A stretch of 64,000 nt of DNA, from the NCBI GenBank assembly GCA_008973525.1, contig WACJ01000523.1:1612001-1676000 (forward strand), read 5' to 3'. Position numbers and translations under genes: made by a program. The first letter of the stretch is position 1. Every line of letters starts with the position of its first letter. A model generated the notes under the pieces. The model worked only from the letters and a program-made list of their open reading frames with translations, was not told the DNA's origin and searched no databases. Below are positions 1 through 11,897 of this stretch, in pieces. The DNA is from Stenopsyche tienmushanensis (Eukaryota; Arthropoda; Insecta; Trichoptera; Stenopsychidae).

Positions 1-95
1 ATCGGGAAGCGGGGCTGGGAAGGTTCGGGAACACATACATGTAGAATGCGTTCTAGTCTGTAGTCTGTGAGACTAATTAGTGATCTGGGGTTAAA
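1..95 (+). repeat. Dispersed repeat family A, copy 1
   Basis: The segment ends in a conserved core that starts GTAGTCTGTGAGACTAAT and runs into a GTGATCT-GGGTT tail (60-92). Core and upstream G-rich flank recur inverted at 36236-36335. Shorter cores lie at 11715-11750 and, inverted, at 42251-42285. The left limit is unknown because the window starts inside it. Confidence 0.6.
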
Positions 96-1436
96 AGACA
101 CATTTGATACGCGGGGATATCCGCTACATGTAATATTTGATCGTAGTGGTCCCTCATAAGATGTGTTGATCTTTCTCGCTTCAGTGCTGCGGCGTTTCAG
201 TAAACGTCGGCGCTCATCCTGCATTGGAGACCGTAACGCGTTACGCTGTCGTTATGCGTCTAGCATTGGACAACAATTATTATAATGTCTATAAAATGGA
301 ATAACGTGGAGATATTGCAATGAATTACGACAAAGTAGTGGCGGTCGGGTTACTTTCAAATCGTGACCGTGTACGAGTTATGAAACTTGCTCCACTTTTG
401 TTTGGATATTCTTTCACTTTTGTATATCCTCATTTGTTCGATTACCTTAGATCGTTTGGAAGTGTTCCGATACGCCAGGTTGGCAATTTCGCCGTCCGAC
501 GAGATTATCGATTATCCGCCAATCCACTGGCGTCAGATCGAAGCGCGATCGAGAAGCGGCGATCCCGAAACGCCCGGTCTGGTTGGACAGCCTCGTCCGC
601 AGCTTCCCGGTGCTGTCCTACTGTCTTTATGTGCCAGTGGGACGCTTTCACTTTGACCTCGACTCATTTTTTGCGCAATTGAACCATAAAAAGCCGCACT
701 CGAGTTCGAACCGTCCACGCGGTGAAAGCATGCAAATAAAATTGAATAGCCGAAGAAGCATAATTAGAAATTGAAAAAAAAGCATAGCCGGTCCCAATCC
801 CGGCTTGAAATCACTTCTGCGAATGCTGGAGGCGCAGTTGGGAAATCGATAGCGCGGATAAGATTTTCAGCACAAGAATCGGCGGACGATGTTCTCACAT
901 GACGCAACTTTTCGACACAATGCTCGATATAAAATCGCACCCAACGCTCGCATTGAATTGTCCATGGGAAAATATAAAGTCATAACGCAAAGAAAGTGTA
1001 TTGATTGGCCCATTGTGTTAGTTCTAGGCAAAAAAATGGCATTGGAAATTGCAACCAGTTTTCTGCTAATCTATCTCACCACCACAACGGGGTGGATCGT
1101 AGAAAAATAATTGTCACTCTCAAATATTTCATGACGGTTTCGATTCGAGCGAACCTTGTGCTCTTTTTGAACCAGTTGTGCAAGCCTTTGAGTTAGGAAA
1201 TTCTCCACATGTTCTCCACATTTTCAAAATATTTGCTATTGAATTGGCAATCAAGGCCGTGTTTGGTTTAGATCTCGATTAAGTCCAGATCAAAGTAAGA
1301 CAACTTGACTCCTTGCATGATTGCTTTAAGTTTGGATGACTGGGTATCTAATAGCGTTCACTAAATGGCGACACTCGAACAAGGAGCATAAAACACGTTG
1401 TTTACGACCAAAATGTGAGCTAGACGATCTTTATTA
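96..1436. other. No gene recognised
   Basis: Only short chance reading frames of up to 120 codons occur, with no recognisable domain and no splice-consistent pairing. The 600-1436 part looks like old unique or decayed repeat DNA. I see nothing functional that I can support. Confidence 0.5.
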
Positions 1437-2011
1437 TTGGGTATGTGAATAAGTTTCCGCCGTTGCCCATCTTTCTAGCAGCATTTGAACTCCACGTCGA
1501 AAAAAACGACAGATATTTTGAAGCTATCGCTGATGCTAGATGCGGCCTAGCGTTGTCATGTTGCAAAATCATCTTGTTGTGGCTCAAACGCATGATATAG
1601 TTGGGTTGGGTTGAAGCAGTTTATAATATAAGCTTATCCCACTAAATACAGAGCATGAGCCTGGAAGCATGGATATTCCGCTTTGGCGTCGATGCTACTG
1701 CTTGGCCGGGTTTAACCCACGCATGGGATTATCGTAGTATATCCACTTTTTATCGCCAGTCACGATACGATGTAAAAAACCTATTCTTTTGCCGTTGGAG
1801 CAGCTGTTCACACGCGAAAAGACGCCTTTCCATATCTCTCGGCTTCAAATCGTGTAAGACACCCGAGATCCTTTTGTATCATGCTGTTGAAACTGTTGTT
1901 CGATCAATCACTAATGCAAGTTCAGATTTCAATTCTTCGTCTTTGAACTTTTTTCAGCATTTTTATTTTGTGCTTCAAATGCAAACGGCAGGAACTTATT
2001 CACACACCCAA
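1437..2011 (-). mobile_element. Fossil mariner-like element with both termini
   Basis: Terminal inverted repeats start TTGGGTATGTGAATAAGTT at 1437 and match the complement of the sequence ending at 2011. TA dinucleotides flank both ends (1435-1436 and 2012-2013), as expected for Tc1/mariner insertion. The minus strand encodes broken transposase pieces, including an IVTGDKKWIYYDNP-like block around 1720-1790, which is the family's first catalytic-Asp region. At about 575 bp it is far shorter than the usual 1.3 kb and carries stops, so it is an internally deleted, dead copy. Confidence 0.75.
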
Positions 2012-4424
2012 TAAATTTCTGGAGCTTGTCATTTGCACACTATTACCATAAACATCTTTGAGTGCTTTACTGGTCTCAAAATACGCGAATACTCTTTGGT
2101 CCCCCAAATAATATAGCTGGAGGAGCTTATTGGAGATTAATCTTACAGCATGAACCGTCATTTATGTTCCATTTTTTATTTCGTCATTTATAGACTTCCG
2201 CAAATTACGCCTTATTACTCATCGCATATTGCACAATGTCGTGCAATCGATTTCGTTTTTGATGTAATCGCAGTCTCTAAATGATTGCAAATCTTATAAT
2301 TTGCGCCCGTAATAAGAGCAAGCATCACAGAGCGATTGGATATTTCTGATCGAACGATTTCAATAGAATCCCGACGAAATTAAACGATTTTAAATATAGA
2401 TGCTGTATTCGTATGTGCAGCGTGAGTGAATCACGAAATCTGTTGATATCACGAAATAATGCATTCGTTGAAGCTTGTAATCGATACATTTGGGCTGATC
2501 GCACATATGCGCGATTACTCATCAACGGGTCGAACAGGGTTATCCATCAGCAGTTAGTACGTTAACACGATTCCAACGGGACTAATGAACTAAATGGGAA
2601 ACGTGGTTTATTCTGCCATTTTTTGTTCGGCAGGGATCTGAATTTTTGTTGGCTTTCTTTGCTCAAATGGAATTATTGTCGTGTCGCGAATTATACTAAT
2701 CGTCAAAAATTAGCAAACGCCGCGAAACGAGCGGATAATTCCGAATAATGGCAGCAATCACCGTTTCCTCACCCTTCTAATCCCAACGCCTCGGGTCGAT
2801 CGGCCAACTTAAATATCTGCAATCTCGGTCATCGATATTAGACGAAGAACTCTCTCCGTGGATGGAACAGGTTTTCATTGCAGTTCCTCGATTTTAGTCC
2901 ATTGCCGTTGTTTGGGTTTCATCAAGCGATCCTCGGATCGAATTGTACTTTCACTCTGCTCCGGGGGAGCTTTTTGCCAGCAACACGATTCCAACCTCCG
3001 TTGCTCCCGAATCGTTGACCCCGTTGAATGGCGCAATTCCATTTCTTACATTTTGGGCATAAATCAAACATTAATGACACACTGTGGAGTGAGTTGAGAC
3101 TTTTCGTATTGGGAGGGGAGGGAAAATTGAAACGAAACGTAATTTTGTTCGCCATGCCGCAAGTACTGATGGATATCGATTGCTTGTAATGCCAAATGAC
3201 GTATTGCGCGAAATCGACGTATTCGACTTTCTCTCGTCTGCAAACTGCTCCTCCGATTAGCTGGGATGCATCCTAATCGTCCGCTACGATCGAGAATAGA
3301 TGTATCTTGAGAATTTAGTAGTTGGGCTCGAATTGCGCCACGTTCGTATGCGTTTTAGTCGTTATGCTAATGCGCGACCATAGTAAAGGTCTTCGTTCAA
3401 ATGTCATGTAAATTTTATGTCCGCTCGAAAACGTCACCCGTGCCGTGAAATGATATACATGAAGTTATTTTTTTACATCTTTTGTGCCTTAACGATGTAA
3501 TGGGTGAAATTCGGAATTGATAACTTGTGTCACGTGAAGAGCTTCGGCGTTTCGAATGCTGTCAATCGTGCAATTGTCGCTGATCGTTTTTTAATGGATA
3601 ATTGAGCGTTTTTCTTGTCGAAATGAGTCGACGACGGGTCGTTAAAGATGACCATTTTTTGCAAAGATTCATGAGACCCCCATAACACCAATAAAAATGC
3701 ACCAGATGTTCCTATTCTTAATCCTTGCAAGGATCCTAGATGTCTTTATTTGAGGTGCAACATGGCCAAATATGGTTTATGTTCCGTTGTGAGCAAACGC
3801 GGCACGCATCTTGCGCACAGCTTTCTCATGTGCAAATTTTTGAAATCATCGTTTGAACCCCTTCCAATATTTTACTGTTGTAAACAAAGAAGCAGGCTCT
3901 CCCATAGTAGAATCTAGCTCGGCTTTGATATTGGTTGGACTTGAGCTTCATAAGGCGGGAGCGAGTGGCAGCAGACCCGTCGGAAGAACTCATCTACGAT
4001 GAGAAAATCGGGTAGACAAAAGGCCTGCCCAATTGAAGGGAACAGGCTCGGGATATCGTCGTTCCTGGCCGGCATTATAGGGCAATATGCGTCACAAAAA
4101 GTAAAGCAGTGCGAGCATAGTTTATTTTTTAACCCACACATTGAACTCTATATAAATATGCAAATCGAATTGAATAAAGTGAGCTTATAACCCGGTGATT
4201 CACGCGACTACGTCGTTTCGTATCGCACGAAGACACGCAGTGTTTTTCCATCATGTCTAGTTCTGAACTTTCGACGTCTTCTGAAATAATTTTTCTGTGG
4301 CGGAATTCCTCCAATTCTAACGATTTTTCTAACGAAAAACAAAAAATTTATGGAATCAAAAATCATGCATTTAAAAGAAGATTTCCCACCTCAAGTTATG
4401 GTCACCAGAAATAGTGTCTTTCTA
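2012..4424. other. No gene; solo transposon terminus and repeat scraps
   Basis: Around 2068-2105 lies a terminus-like sequence (TACGCGAATACTCTTTGGTC). It resembles stretches at 8010-8040 and, inverted, at 6449-6480, and is probably a mariner end. A piece of repeat family C occurs near 2400-2440. The rest shows no supportable gene. Confidence 0.45.
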
Positions 4425-4742
4425 TAGAAACAAATGAAAAAAGAAAAAGACGCAGGGAACGATGTCTTCCTAAGGTGTGTTAAACTAGTAGTCCGGGAAT
4501 CGCATAGAAAAAAAGAATACACAGATGATGGAGAAAAAAAGGGTGGCGAAAACAAAAATAACACCGCCAAACCAAAAGAGAAACAACACAAATCAAACAA
4601 CACAGAAACAATGAAAAGTACAGAAAAAAAACAAGACATAATCAACTTAAGGAAAACACAAAAAAAATAGAAAGAATAGAACACACAAAGATAATAAGAA
4701 AAAGAAAACGAAACAAAACAAAACTACCAAAAATTTTAGAAA
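4425..4742. repeat. Purine-rich low-complexity tract
   Basis: About 300 bases on the + strand consist mainly of A with interspersed G and few pyrimidines. Both strands show open frames of 78-97 codons here, but their composition (Lys/Asn on one strand, Phe/Ser on the other) is what such a tract produces by itself. I do not call a gene. Confidence 0.6.
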
Positions 4743-4865
4743 ACGTTACATCAGATCGGCACAACACAGAGTGATTTTGAAGAAATTTGGAATAAATGAG
4801 CGAATGAAATAGGTTCTTATAATATAAGACTCAAAATGCTTAAATGTACTTGCAATTTATCTTAA

Positions 4866-5514
4866 CACTTTGAGAACCGCGCTTTTTGGTATGAAAATCC
4901 TGTGGGGGGCCGCTCGTTTTAGGCAAATTTCGCAAGAAATCAAGACCTTTATAATAATTCACATATCTTTTTAACCTATGAGTGTATATACGTGAAATTT
5001 TCAGATTATGTTCTACATAATCAAAGGTATAGATATGTGATCTTCATTTTACAGCTTTCAACCAGTGGCTCTCAAACCAACGAAATACATTTTTTTTTCT
5101 TTCTATAAATATTACTTGTTATTTATATTTCATTTAAAATTTATTTACTACATGAGGGTGATAATACTTCGCAATTCTATGGAAGGACCGCCACTGGATA
5201 TGTATATATCCTTTACTTCAGGATCGTCCAACCTTTTTTGTCTTGGGAGCTACTTTTCAATTTAAAATTGTCTTAGAATCGACTTCTAATATGATTCTTA
5301 TAGGAAATTTATTTCCTTTCTTCAAACTTAAAACTCAAATTTATATACCCTTTATATCTGTAGAAATATCTGTCAACGAATAGTGAAATATTAGTGTCGG
5401 TAACATATTTTTTTTTATGATGATGTAGGCCCACGTTTTTACGCCAAATGGCGTCAGCGGTTCATAACGGTTGGGGAATTTTTACGCCAAAAGGCGTCAG
5501 CGGGTCTCAAAGTG
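4866..5514. mobile_element. TTAA-flanked MITE (piggyBac-type target)
   Basis: TTAA sits at 4862-4865 and 5515-5518. The ends are inverted repeats, CACTTTGAGAACCGC at the left and the complement of GCGGGTCTCAAAGTG at the right, with one mismatch. Near the right end a hairpin motif ACGCCAAANGGCGTCAGCGG occurs twice. No transposase is encoded. The TTAA duplication is characteristic of the piggyBac superfamily, so this is most likely a non-autonomous member. Confidence 0.75.
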
Positions 5515-5518
5515 TTAA

Positions 5519-6448
5519 AAGACATTTCAGAATTATATAAGTATAATATTATTTAAAAAAAACATCAATTTTTCTATGAAAATAGTATTTTTCGTTTAAA
5601 TACACAGTCCCCTGACATAGACGACAGTCCCCTGCATCGATTTTTCATGAAACGCTCAATATTTCCCGAGTTTCCTTAGAAATGCCCATACATCATAGTC
5701 TCGAACAGCTCAAAGTTTTGACAATTTGCAGGTTCTTTAGCCGATATCGACGATGGTTCCTTCGATGGCTCACCGTTCGTTCGTCAGCATAACGCATCCG
5801 TCGATAACGGGAACATTTCCTGTTTTAAATTAACCGGGTCACAGCCGGGTCAAGGCTTCTCGCCGATTAAACGTATCCTTAGCATTGGGCGTCTTGCCCT
5901 GGATCGATACGAGGTCTGTAATTTTGCACAGGTGGCGTTCGTTTTGATCTTTGCTGCAAGTCTCGTGCATTCGGATGTATCTGAGCAAACAGAGCTGATG
6001 TTGGCAAATGCATTAATAGATCTATTGTTTGCTGTTTTTTGTCATGCACAAGCGCGAATCTTCGGTTCGAGTTTCGCTCCGGGTGAATCTGTCCAAAGAA
6101 ATCCAAAGTCGAATGCATTATCGATCAACTATCGTCGAAAATATTATATATTCCGCGCTGTTCTCCCTTGTATCGTCTATTCAGGGTCGCTGCGGTGACA
6201 TATTAGCAGTCTTCGACATATTTGAATAATTCTCATCGTCGTGGCTTATATTAATACATATATATATATATATATATAATATCCCATTCTCCGCGTGTCG
6301 AGACTTTTTAGAAATTCAAGGACGCTTAAATGATTAATATGTGATTATGGTGCAAAGTGTAGGAACGCTATGATTGCGTCATACGGTAGCAGGTGATCAG
6401 CTCGCCATAAAGAACTATTGTAACAGTGAGGATTCATAAGATATTAGG
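5519..6448. other. No gene recognised; contains a (TA)n run
   Basis: A TA dinucleotide microsatellite lies at about 6257-6280. Short overlapping frames at 5879-6229 have no recognisable domain. No other structure can be supported. Confidence 0.5.
6257..6280. repeat. (TA)n microsatellite
   Basis: An uninterrupted alternating TA run. Confidence 0.85.
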
Positions 6449-6745
6449 GAGACCAAAAAGTATTTACGTATTTTGAGAACTTGCGTTTGACGAAAACATC
6501 TTTGTAAGCTATTGTTTTGTAGAACTATTGTTAAACATCATTTTTGCGCAAAACATTTTGCCAATATTCGTTCCAGATACTTAAATCGGGCAATGGAAGC
6601 TTAAGGGATGAAACGAGAACTGGAGGATCTTCGAATAACGATGCACTAAAATCCACAACAAACAATTGGGGAATAATCACAAAGAGCCATTAAGACCATC
6701 TAAAACGCATCGAAAAAACGAATAGGATGGGCGATATGGAATAGG
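6449..6745 (+). mobile_element. Mariner transposase N-terminal fossil
   Basis: A terminus-like sequence (GACCAAAAAGTATTTACGTA) begins at about 6449. About 130 bp later a broken frame reads as a mariner helix-turn-helix linker: an FKSGN-type segment, an RDETRTGG segment like the usual DEPRSGRP, then HLKRIEKT. Stops and frame changes show it is dead. It ends in a tandem duplication of a 19-bp unit (6721-6758). Confidence 0.5.
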
Positions 6746-6979
6746 ATGGGTGATATGGAATATGCGGGGAACAATTAATTATGAATTAATTAATTAAACG
6801 AAAATTATACTGGGAAGTGTTACGATTTCCATTTAACGCGTATCGTGCTGCGGCACCCACCGGTGACTACCATCGATTGTTATCAATACGCCATGGTGGC
6901 CATCGGTGACTGCCAATGATTGACTCGAAGAAAAGATTCCCAAACGCCAATAATCACCCAGAATAAGCATTTTTATATC

Positions 6980-7066
6980 GTATCAACAGTGTTAAGATTA
7001 ATTTATTGCTATACAAGATTGACTCACGATGCGCGGTCCTGAGAGACAAACGGATTTGAGTGGACG
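6980..7066 (+). repeat. Dispersed repeat family C fragment
   Basis: It resembles the CAGTGTTNA...TACAAG...GCNGCG-GGTCCTGA series seen at 10055-10262 and, inverted, at 21207-21360, 23371-23470 and 25650-25820. It is diverged and partial. Confidence 0.5.
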
Positions 7067-7188
7067 ATAAGCGGTGCACATACAAATATTGCATCTACGT
7101 TATGTCAATTTAAAATGAGATCACTAATTAAAGGGTCTCAAGTGTCATAGTCCTTCTTCCTGACATTTTTAAATATTTCTTACATAAA

Positions 7189-7440
7189 AGTCATCATCAT
7201 CATCATCATAGTGCAGCCACAAAAAGTCCACTGCAGAACTATGTTTTCCTTGGAAGACCGTGAAAAGCTAGTCTAGGCGACCTTGTTGATTTATTAGAGA
7301 CTGAATGGTTTCCTTTTTTTAAGTTGACCTTCTGTAGAAGACAACGGAAGACGATGCTGTTATCATTTCAAAGTGAAATTTTTCGTTCGCCTCCTGGGTC
7401 GTCTGCTTGTTGTTCCGTTTGTCCTTGTTCTGATTCTAAA
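7189..7440 (-). mobile_element. 3' end of an RTE-like LINE with (ATG)n tail
   Basis: Read on the minus strand, the segment ends in a block containing CATAGTTCTGCAGTGGAC and GTGGCTGCACTATG, followed by an ATG-repeat tail. The same block and tail occur on the + strand at 56880-56942. Short-tandem-repeat tails are typical of RTE-type LINEs. The 5' part is missing or decayed. Confidence 0.55.
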
Positions 7441-9483
7441 TCTTCCTAGTTTTGAACCAGTAAGGTTTCTTATGTTGTATACTATTGCGTGAAACTAGGT
7501 ATGTATGAGAAAGAAAGTGATAGCAAGCCGTTTGCCAAGGTTTGTGTTCATATATTGGTTAAGGTTTTAAATCGTGATATACTTGTGGAGTCTTTTGCGA
7601 ATGGCTTTGAACTTTGGGTTATGTTTCGCGGATGTTGTTTTTATAGGTAACTAGTTTTTCCTAGTTGTAGTGATTAGAAGAACCGGGGAAAACTTTGTGC
7701 ATAAGTGATATATATAAAAATACAAATGTAGTATCTTCTTTTTCTACATAGTTCTAGTATGAAGCTTTTGGAATCCGTCGCTTTCCACACACGCCATGGC
7801 GGCCATCGGTGTCTGCCAATCTCAATAAGGATATATTTGAGTCCTAATAAAAAATATGCTTGGCACGAGACGTTTCAAAATAATTTCTTGCTTTTGAAGC
7901 CGAAAAAAGGGACCGAAGGACTGCCAAAGCAACGAGAAGATGTGTTGAATGATTAAGGGAACCCATATTAAATGATATTATTAATAAATTCGAATCCTTT
8001 TTTTACTAACTACGCGAATACCCTTTGTTCCCCCCCAATATTTCACACCGACACTTTTCTAAGCCCAGGCGAAATATCGGCAAATAGCCGATTGCGCAAG
8101 TCAACATTGGATGTATGTTCCTTTCGCGGAAATAGGTCATAGAGTCTGTTCGAGAAAATAGGTCGATCTCAGGTCGGGCGCGCAATAGAAAGTGCTCGGG
8201 TAACATTGAATCTCCGCTCATATATTTTTGGATCGTTGCGCCGTCGAATCGCGCAAATGGCCCGATTGTGACTCCAAGCTTTCAATCCGCGGGCTCGAAC
8301 GCGACGAAGGTTGAATTTCCAGGGCGCGACAGGGAAGACGTTCGAAATTGGGTCAACGGAGCACTGGGACTAGGGCGGGTCAAAGTATCTTTTTAGGGAC
8401 GCACTCGAACTTGGTCCTGCGATAATCTGGGTCAAATTGCCCATTTATTATCATATACTCAAAACAGTGCACGAGCGACGAAAAACTGGGCTGCATGATT
8501 GATAAATGCAGCCAACCCCCGTTCATTGCCACCCCGACGAGTTCATATTCGTTATAGTGCGAATATGAACATTGATGATCTTTTTGGCTTTTTTCCTTTT
8601 GGTGTTTTTGTTACGTTTATATAAAAATCATCAGATACAATCAACCCTTCTATAGCGTCGAGATAGGGACCACGCTAAAGGCGCAAAACGCTCCTAAAAG
8701 TTTCGTTTCAGGCACTCATACAAAATATGTACGTGTTTATTTTGTAAAAGTGATTAAAACGCGCGAAAGATCTTTGACCTTACGCCGCAAACGAAGTGGA
8801 CGTTATAGGAGGGCCACAAAGTTGCTCAGAAATTACTCGTATTCGAGCATTTTAAAGTCATCAATGAGCCAATAGCGATTGTTTGCATTCCTCGTTAGTT
8901 TCACAATCGATGACATATCGTATCTTAGCTATCTAAGGATTAATGTAGATCAATTCACTATGAATCCTTATAGCAAATAGCGAATAAAATGCAGATAAAA
9001 CATTTTATATTTGTGAGCAACGCTCCGTAAATCTCCACGAATACTAATTTCTAGTCGGTTTCTTTTTTCGTGATGAAGCTCACAACCTCTCACCGAATAG
9101 GAAGACGGAGACGCATTCAACAGCTTCTGTATATAAATGACCCATAAAATAGAATATACATTTGGTATTTGTTTTTGTAACCAGAATTTGTGGTATTGTT
9201 TTTCGTTTGTGAATAATTCAATGAATTACTCACGTATTAGTACGGTTTTATCTGAGCTTGTGGTTTTACTTGCAAAATGGCTCAACACTAGGGAATCCAA
9301 TCCCGAGCCAAAATTTCAATCCCGTGATTTCGGGAAAGCATTAGCTTAAGAAATTATGTATGTACATTGATAAATTTGATCAAAAATTACTGATAAGTCC
9401 ATTTGTTTAATATAAAAAATAACTTGAAGGCCAAAGAATTTTATTTATTTATAAGAAAAGATAAAAATACAATTCAAAAATGG
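7441..9483. other. No gene recognised
   Basis: A block around 7780-7825 (CGCCATGGCGGCCATCGGTG) matches one at 6889-6920. A mariner-end-like piece lies at 8010-8040. The remaining sequence yields only short chance frames. Confidence 0.45.
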
Positions 9484-9577
9484 ATAAATAAAACCAGTAG
9501 CCAGGCAACCTGCTGCTGAAAATGCACGCTCAGCCTCCACACTCGTTGGAGGCATCGTCATCACACATTTAAATGCT
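9484..9577 (-). pseudogene. hAT transposase C-terminal fragment
   Basis: The minus strand reads MTMPPTSVEAERAFSAAG, which matches the shape of the hAT dimerisation domain (P-x-T-S-x-x-x-E-R-x-F-S-x-A-G). Only about 30 residues are recognisable, and no termini were found nearby. It is a fossil; the adjoining downstream sequence belongs to repeat family B. Confidence 0.55.
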
Positions 9578-9593
9578 AGTTAAATATCGAAGT

Positions 9594-9905
9594 AAAATTC
9601 CTTTCTGCTGAGACACGGCCTAAAACTCGCAAAATTTCCGATTTCCCGACCAATTATTTATTTCCGTCGCTCCAGATAAATACTTATATACTATAATGCT
9701 TTGATGTGATTCGTAATTATATTACGGAGGAACACAAAAATTCTGAAGCCCGCATCTATTATATTTCATATCGATATTCTCATTATTAGAGTCGATGTGT
9801 AGTAAATACATCACCGGTAGGGAAAGGTTATTGTAACAATTTGAAAAACATAGTATATGTACTGTATATATGCATACATAGATTAGATAGTTACTGCCCC
9901 TGGAT
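9594..9905 (+). repeat. Dispersed repeat family B, copy 1
   Basis: The core contains GATGTGATTCGTAATTATAT, TACGGAGG and a terminal GGTAGGGAAAGGTTA block. The same series occurs inverted at 24213-24533 and again at 46972-47213, where it forms the right part of the piggyBac element that carries a transposase. The family is therefore probably a set of remnants of that piggyBac element. Similarity to the 24.2-kb copy continues past the terminal block to 9905. Confidence 0.65.
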
Positions 9906-10054
9906 TACGTTTACTAATACCGGGATTCAGGATTCGGGATTGTCGATAACAGCTTGACTATTGTTCTTGATCGGTCGTTGTAAATTACGGGTTTCAGAAA
10001 GAAAAGATTCATCGCCAACTGCTGAAACCAGACATCCTCCACATCAATTTATTC

Positions 10055-10262
10055 AAATCATCTTATCATTTTATAGATGGTTAATCCAAATTAATGGACT
10101 AATAATGATATATTGAATCGATGTCAAGTGTACTGTTTATGTTTACTTGAAGAAATAACCGAATATTGTGTGCTATCGACAGTGTTTATTTATTTATGTA
10201 CAAGCTTCATACACGCTGCGACGGTCCTGACAGATAAGTGGATTTGTATATAGCATCGTAAG
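10055..10262 (+). repeat. Dispersed repeat family C, long copy
   Basis: The segment is an inverted match of about 180 bp to 25650-25820. Shared landmarks include TGTTTATGTTTACTTGAA (opposite strand: AAGTAAACATAAACA-like), CTATCGACAGTGTTTATTTA and CGGTCCTGACAGATAAG. Coding capacity is absent, so it is a SINE or MITE type repeat. Confidence 0.65.
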
Positions 10263-10348
10263 TGTATGATGATTTAAAATTAGCTCATTACTCTAAATTA
10301 CAACCTACATGGCAGAAAGCGTTTGTTGTTGTTCTTTTGAATGAGCAT

Positions 10349-10438
10349 TATCTCGCCCTTCTCGGAATAATTGTCGCTTTAGGGCGCGCATTTTAAATAG
10401 GGAAGTTCCCCTGCCGCACCCCGTATTGAGCACGCATC
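10349..10438 (+). repeat. Dispersed repeat family E, copy 1
   Basis: CCCTTCTCGGAATAATTGTC and TTCCCCTGCCGCACCCCGTA are shared in the same order and orientation with 23931-24020. Confidence 0.6.
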
Positions 10439-11714
10439 ATATCCGCGGCTACCGTCTGTCGTCAGCATTATTTGATAGAGCATCAATCAAAATGATAGAA
10501 CGCGTCATAATTTCAATCGAGAATATTCAAGCAACATAAGCGATGTTGTAATATCTGATTCGAGAAATGATTAATTCTCGATTTTTCGCGTGCGCCTTGA
10601 TAACATTTATCGCTTCAAATCGAAAGGATAGCAATCGGACGCGATAGAATAATCGATCCCGATTTGGGAGGAAATCCTCAGGAATACAGAGTCTCCAGAC
10701 CTTGACGTGTCCGATAGCAGCGTTCTTTGCTGTCGTACGTCAGTCGCTTGTGATCTTCTCTGGCGATTGTCGGCTTGATCTGATTGTTCGTTGGTATTTC
10801 AGCTTGTCAATCTTCCGATGTAACGTTCTGCCATCGTCGCATGTTATTTATCGACGTGTTATTTCAGCGCTTGAAGGTTTACTCAATCGAATAGTTGCAA
10901 ACGTGTCGACGATACACCAGCTGGTTACACGCTTTTGCGTAAATAAACATGTTGGCCACCGTTTCTCGACAAAAGCGGAATGGCATTTCCTCGTCTTGTG
11001 CGTTTCCTTGGCGTATTTGCTCAGTGTGCGAATCGAAAAGAATCAATCTTGGACTTCGTGCTAAAATCCAAACAGCTAAGAATTTGCACGCGTTTTCGAA
11101 TTCCGGCGGGTTGCGGCGCAATTTGAAGGCGCTTTCGGAAAATCGGCTGGAAATATGGATTTTCGTTGCAGTCGCTTTTGTTTGTGTCGATTCGCCATAG
11201 CGTCGTTTACGCCCTGCAATTGACCCAAATCTCGGCCAGCAACAGTAGATTGACCCATTTGAGAGCGCATGAGCGGCCCGACGTTTCTTTGTCCGCAGCT
11301 CGGAAACGACGGAAGAAGTGCATCCAGAATGCGCTGCGACGAAATGCAGTCCGCTTCGCGTGTCGCAACAGCGATGACATTACGATCTGACGACGTCTAA
11401 TGCCAATAAATGCGGTTCATTGCGTTCGTATCGCGTAACCTTTGTATCCCGAGTTTTTGTCGTCGTCGGTACAAAGATACAAAAACGCGATGGATATCCA
11501 CATATCAAATTATAACGAACCTGTCATATGAAATGCGAGCGTGAAACTCGAAGACCGAAACGACGCCTCGGGGCCTACACTAAATGATATGCCAAATTGC
11601 CTAATATTTTATATAACGCCGCCCCCGCCAGATGAAATGTGCCCGACTTCGCTCCTGTCACTGCATATTGCGTGACGACGATTTGACGAAGCGACAATTG
11701 ACGCACGAGTGTTT
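10439..11714. other. GC-richer stretch without a recognised gene
   Basis: The 10700-11400 part is richer in CpG than its surroundings and gives overlapping frames of 60-120 codons on both strands. None shows a known domain or plausible splice structure. It could be regulatory or a decayed insertion. Confidence 0.4.
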
Positions 11715-11750
11715 GTAGTCTGTGAGACTAATCATTAGTGATCTAGGGTT
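11715..11750 (+). repeat. Family A core, copy 2
   Basis: This is the full 36-bp core beginning GTAGTCTGTGAGACTAAT and ending GATCTAGGGTT. The flanks differ from those of copy 1. Confidence 0.6.
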
Positions 11751-11897
11751 TAATCGTATTCTGATTAATCACGTTCGCTCGCATGCGCCGCGTTCATCAC
11801 CGGGCGCAACGCCATCGTCCATGTCAAAGTTGTACGATGATCTGGCGCATTTTGCTATATTTTACGCTGAAATTTAAGCTTAAACAATCAAATAATA

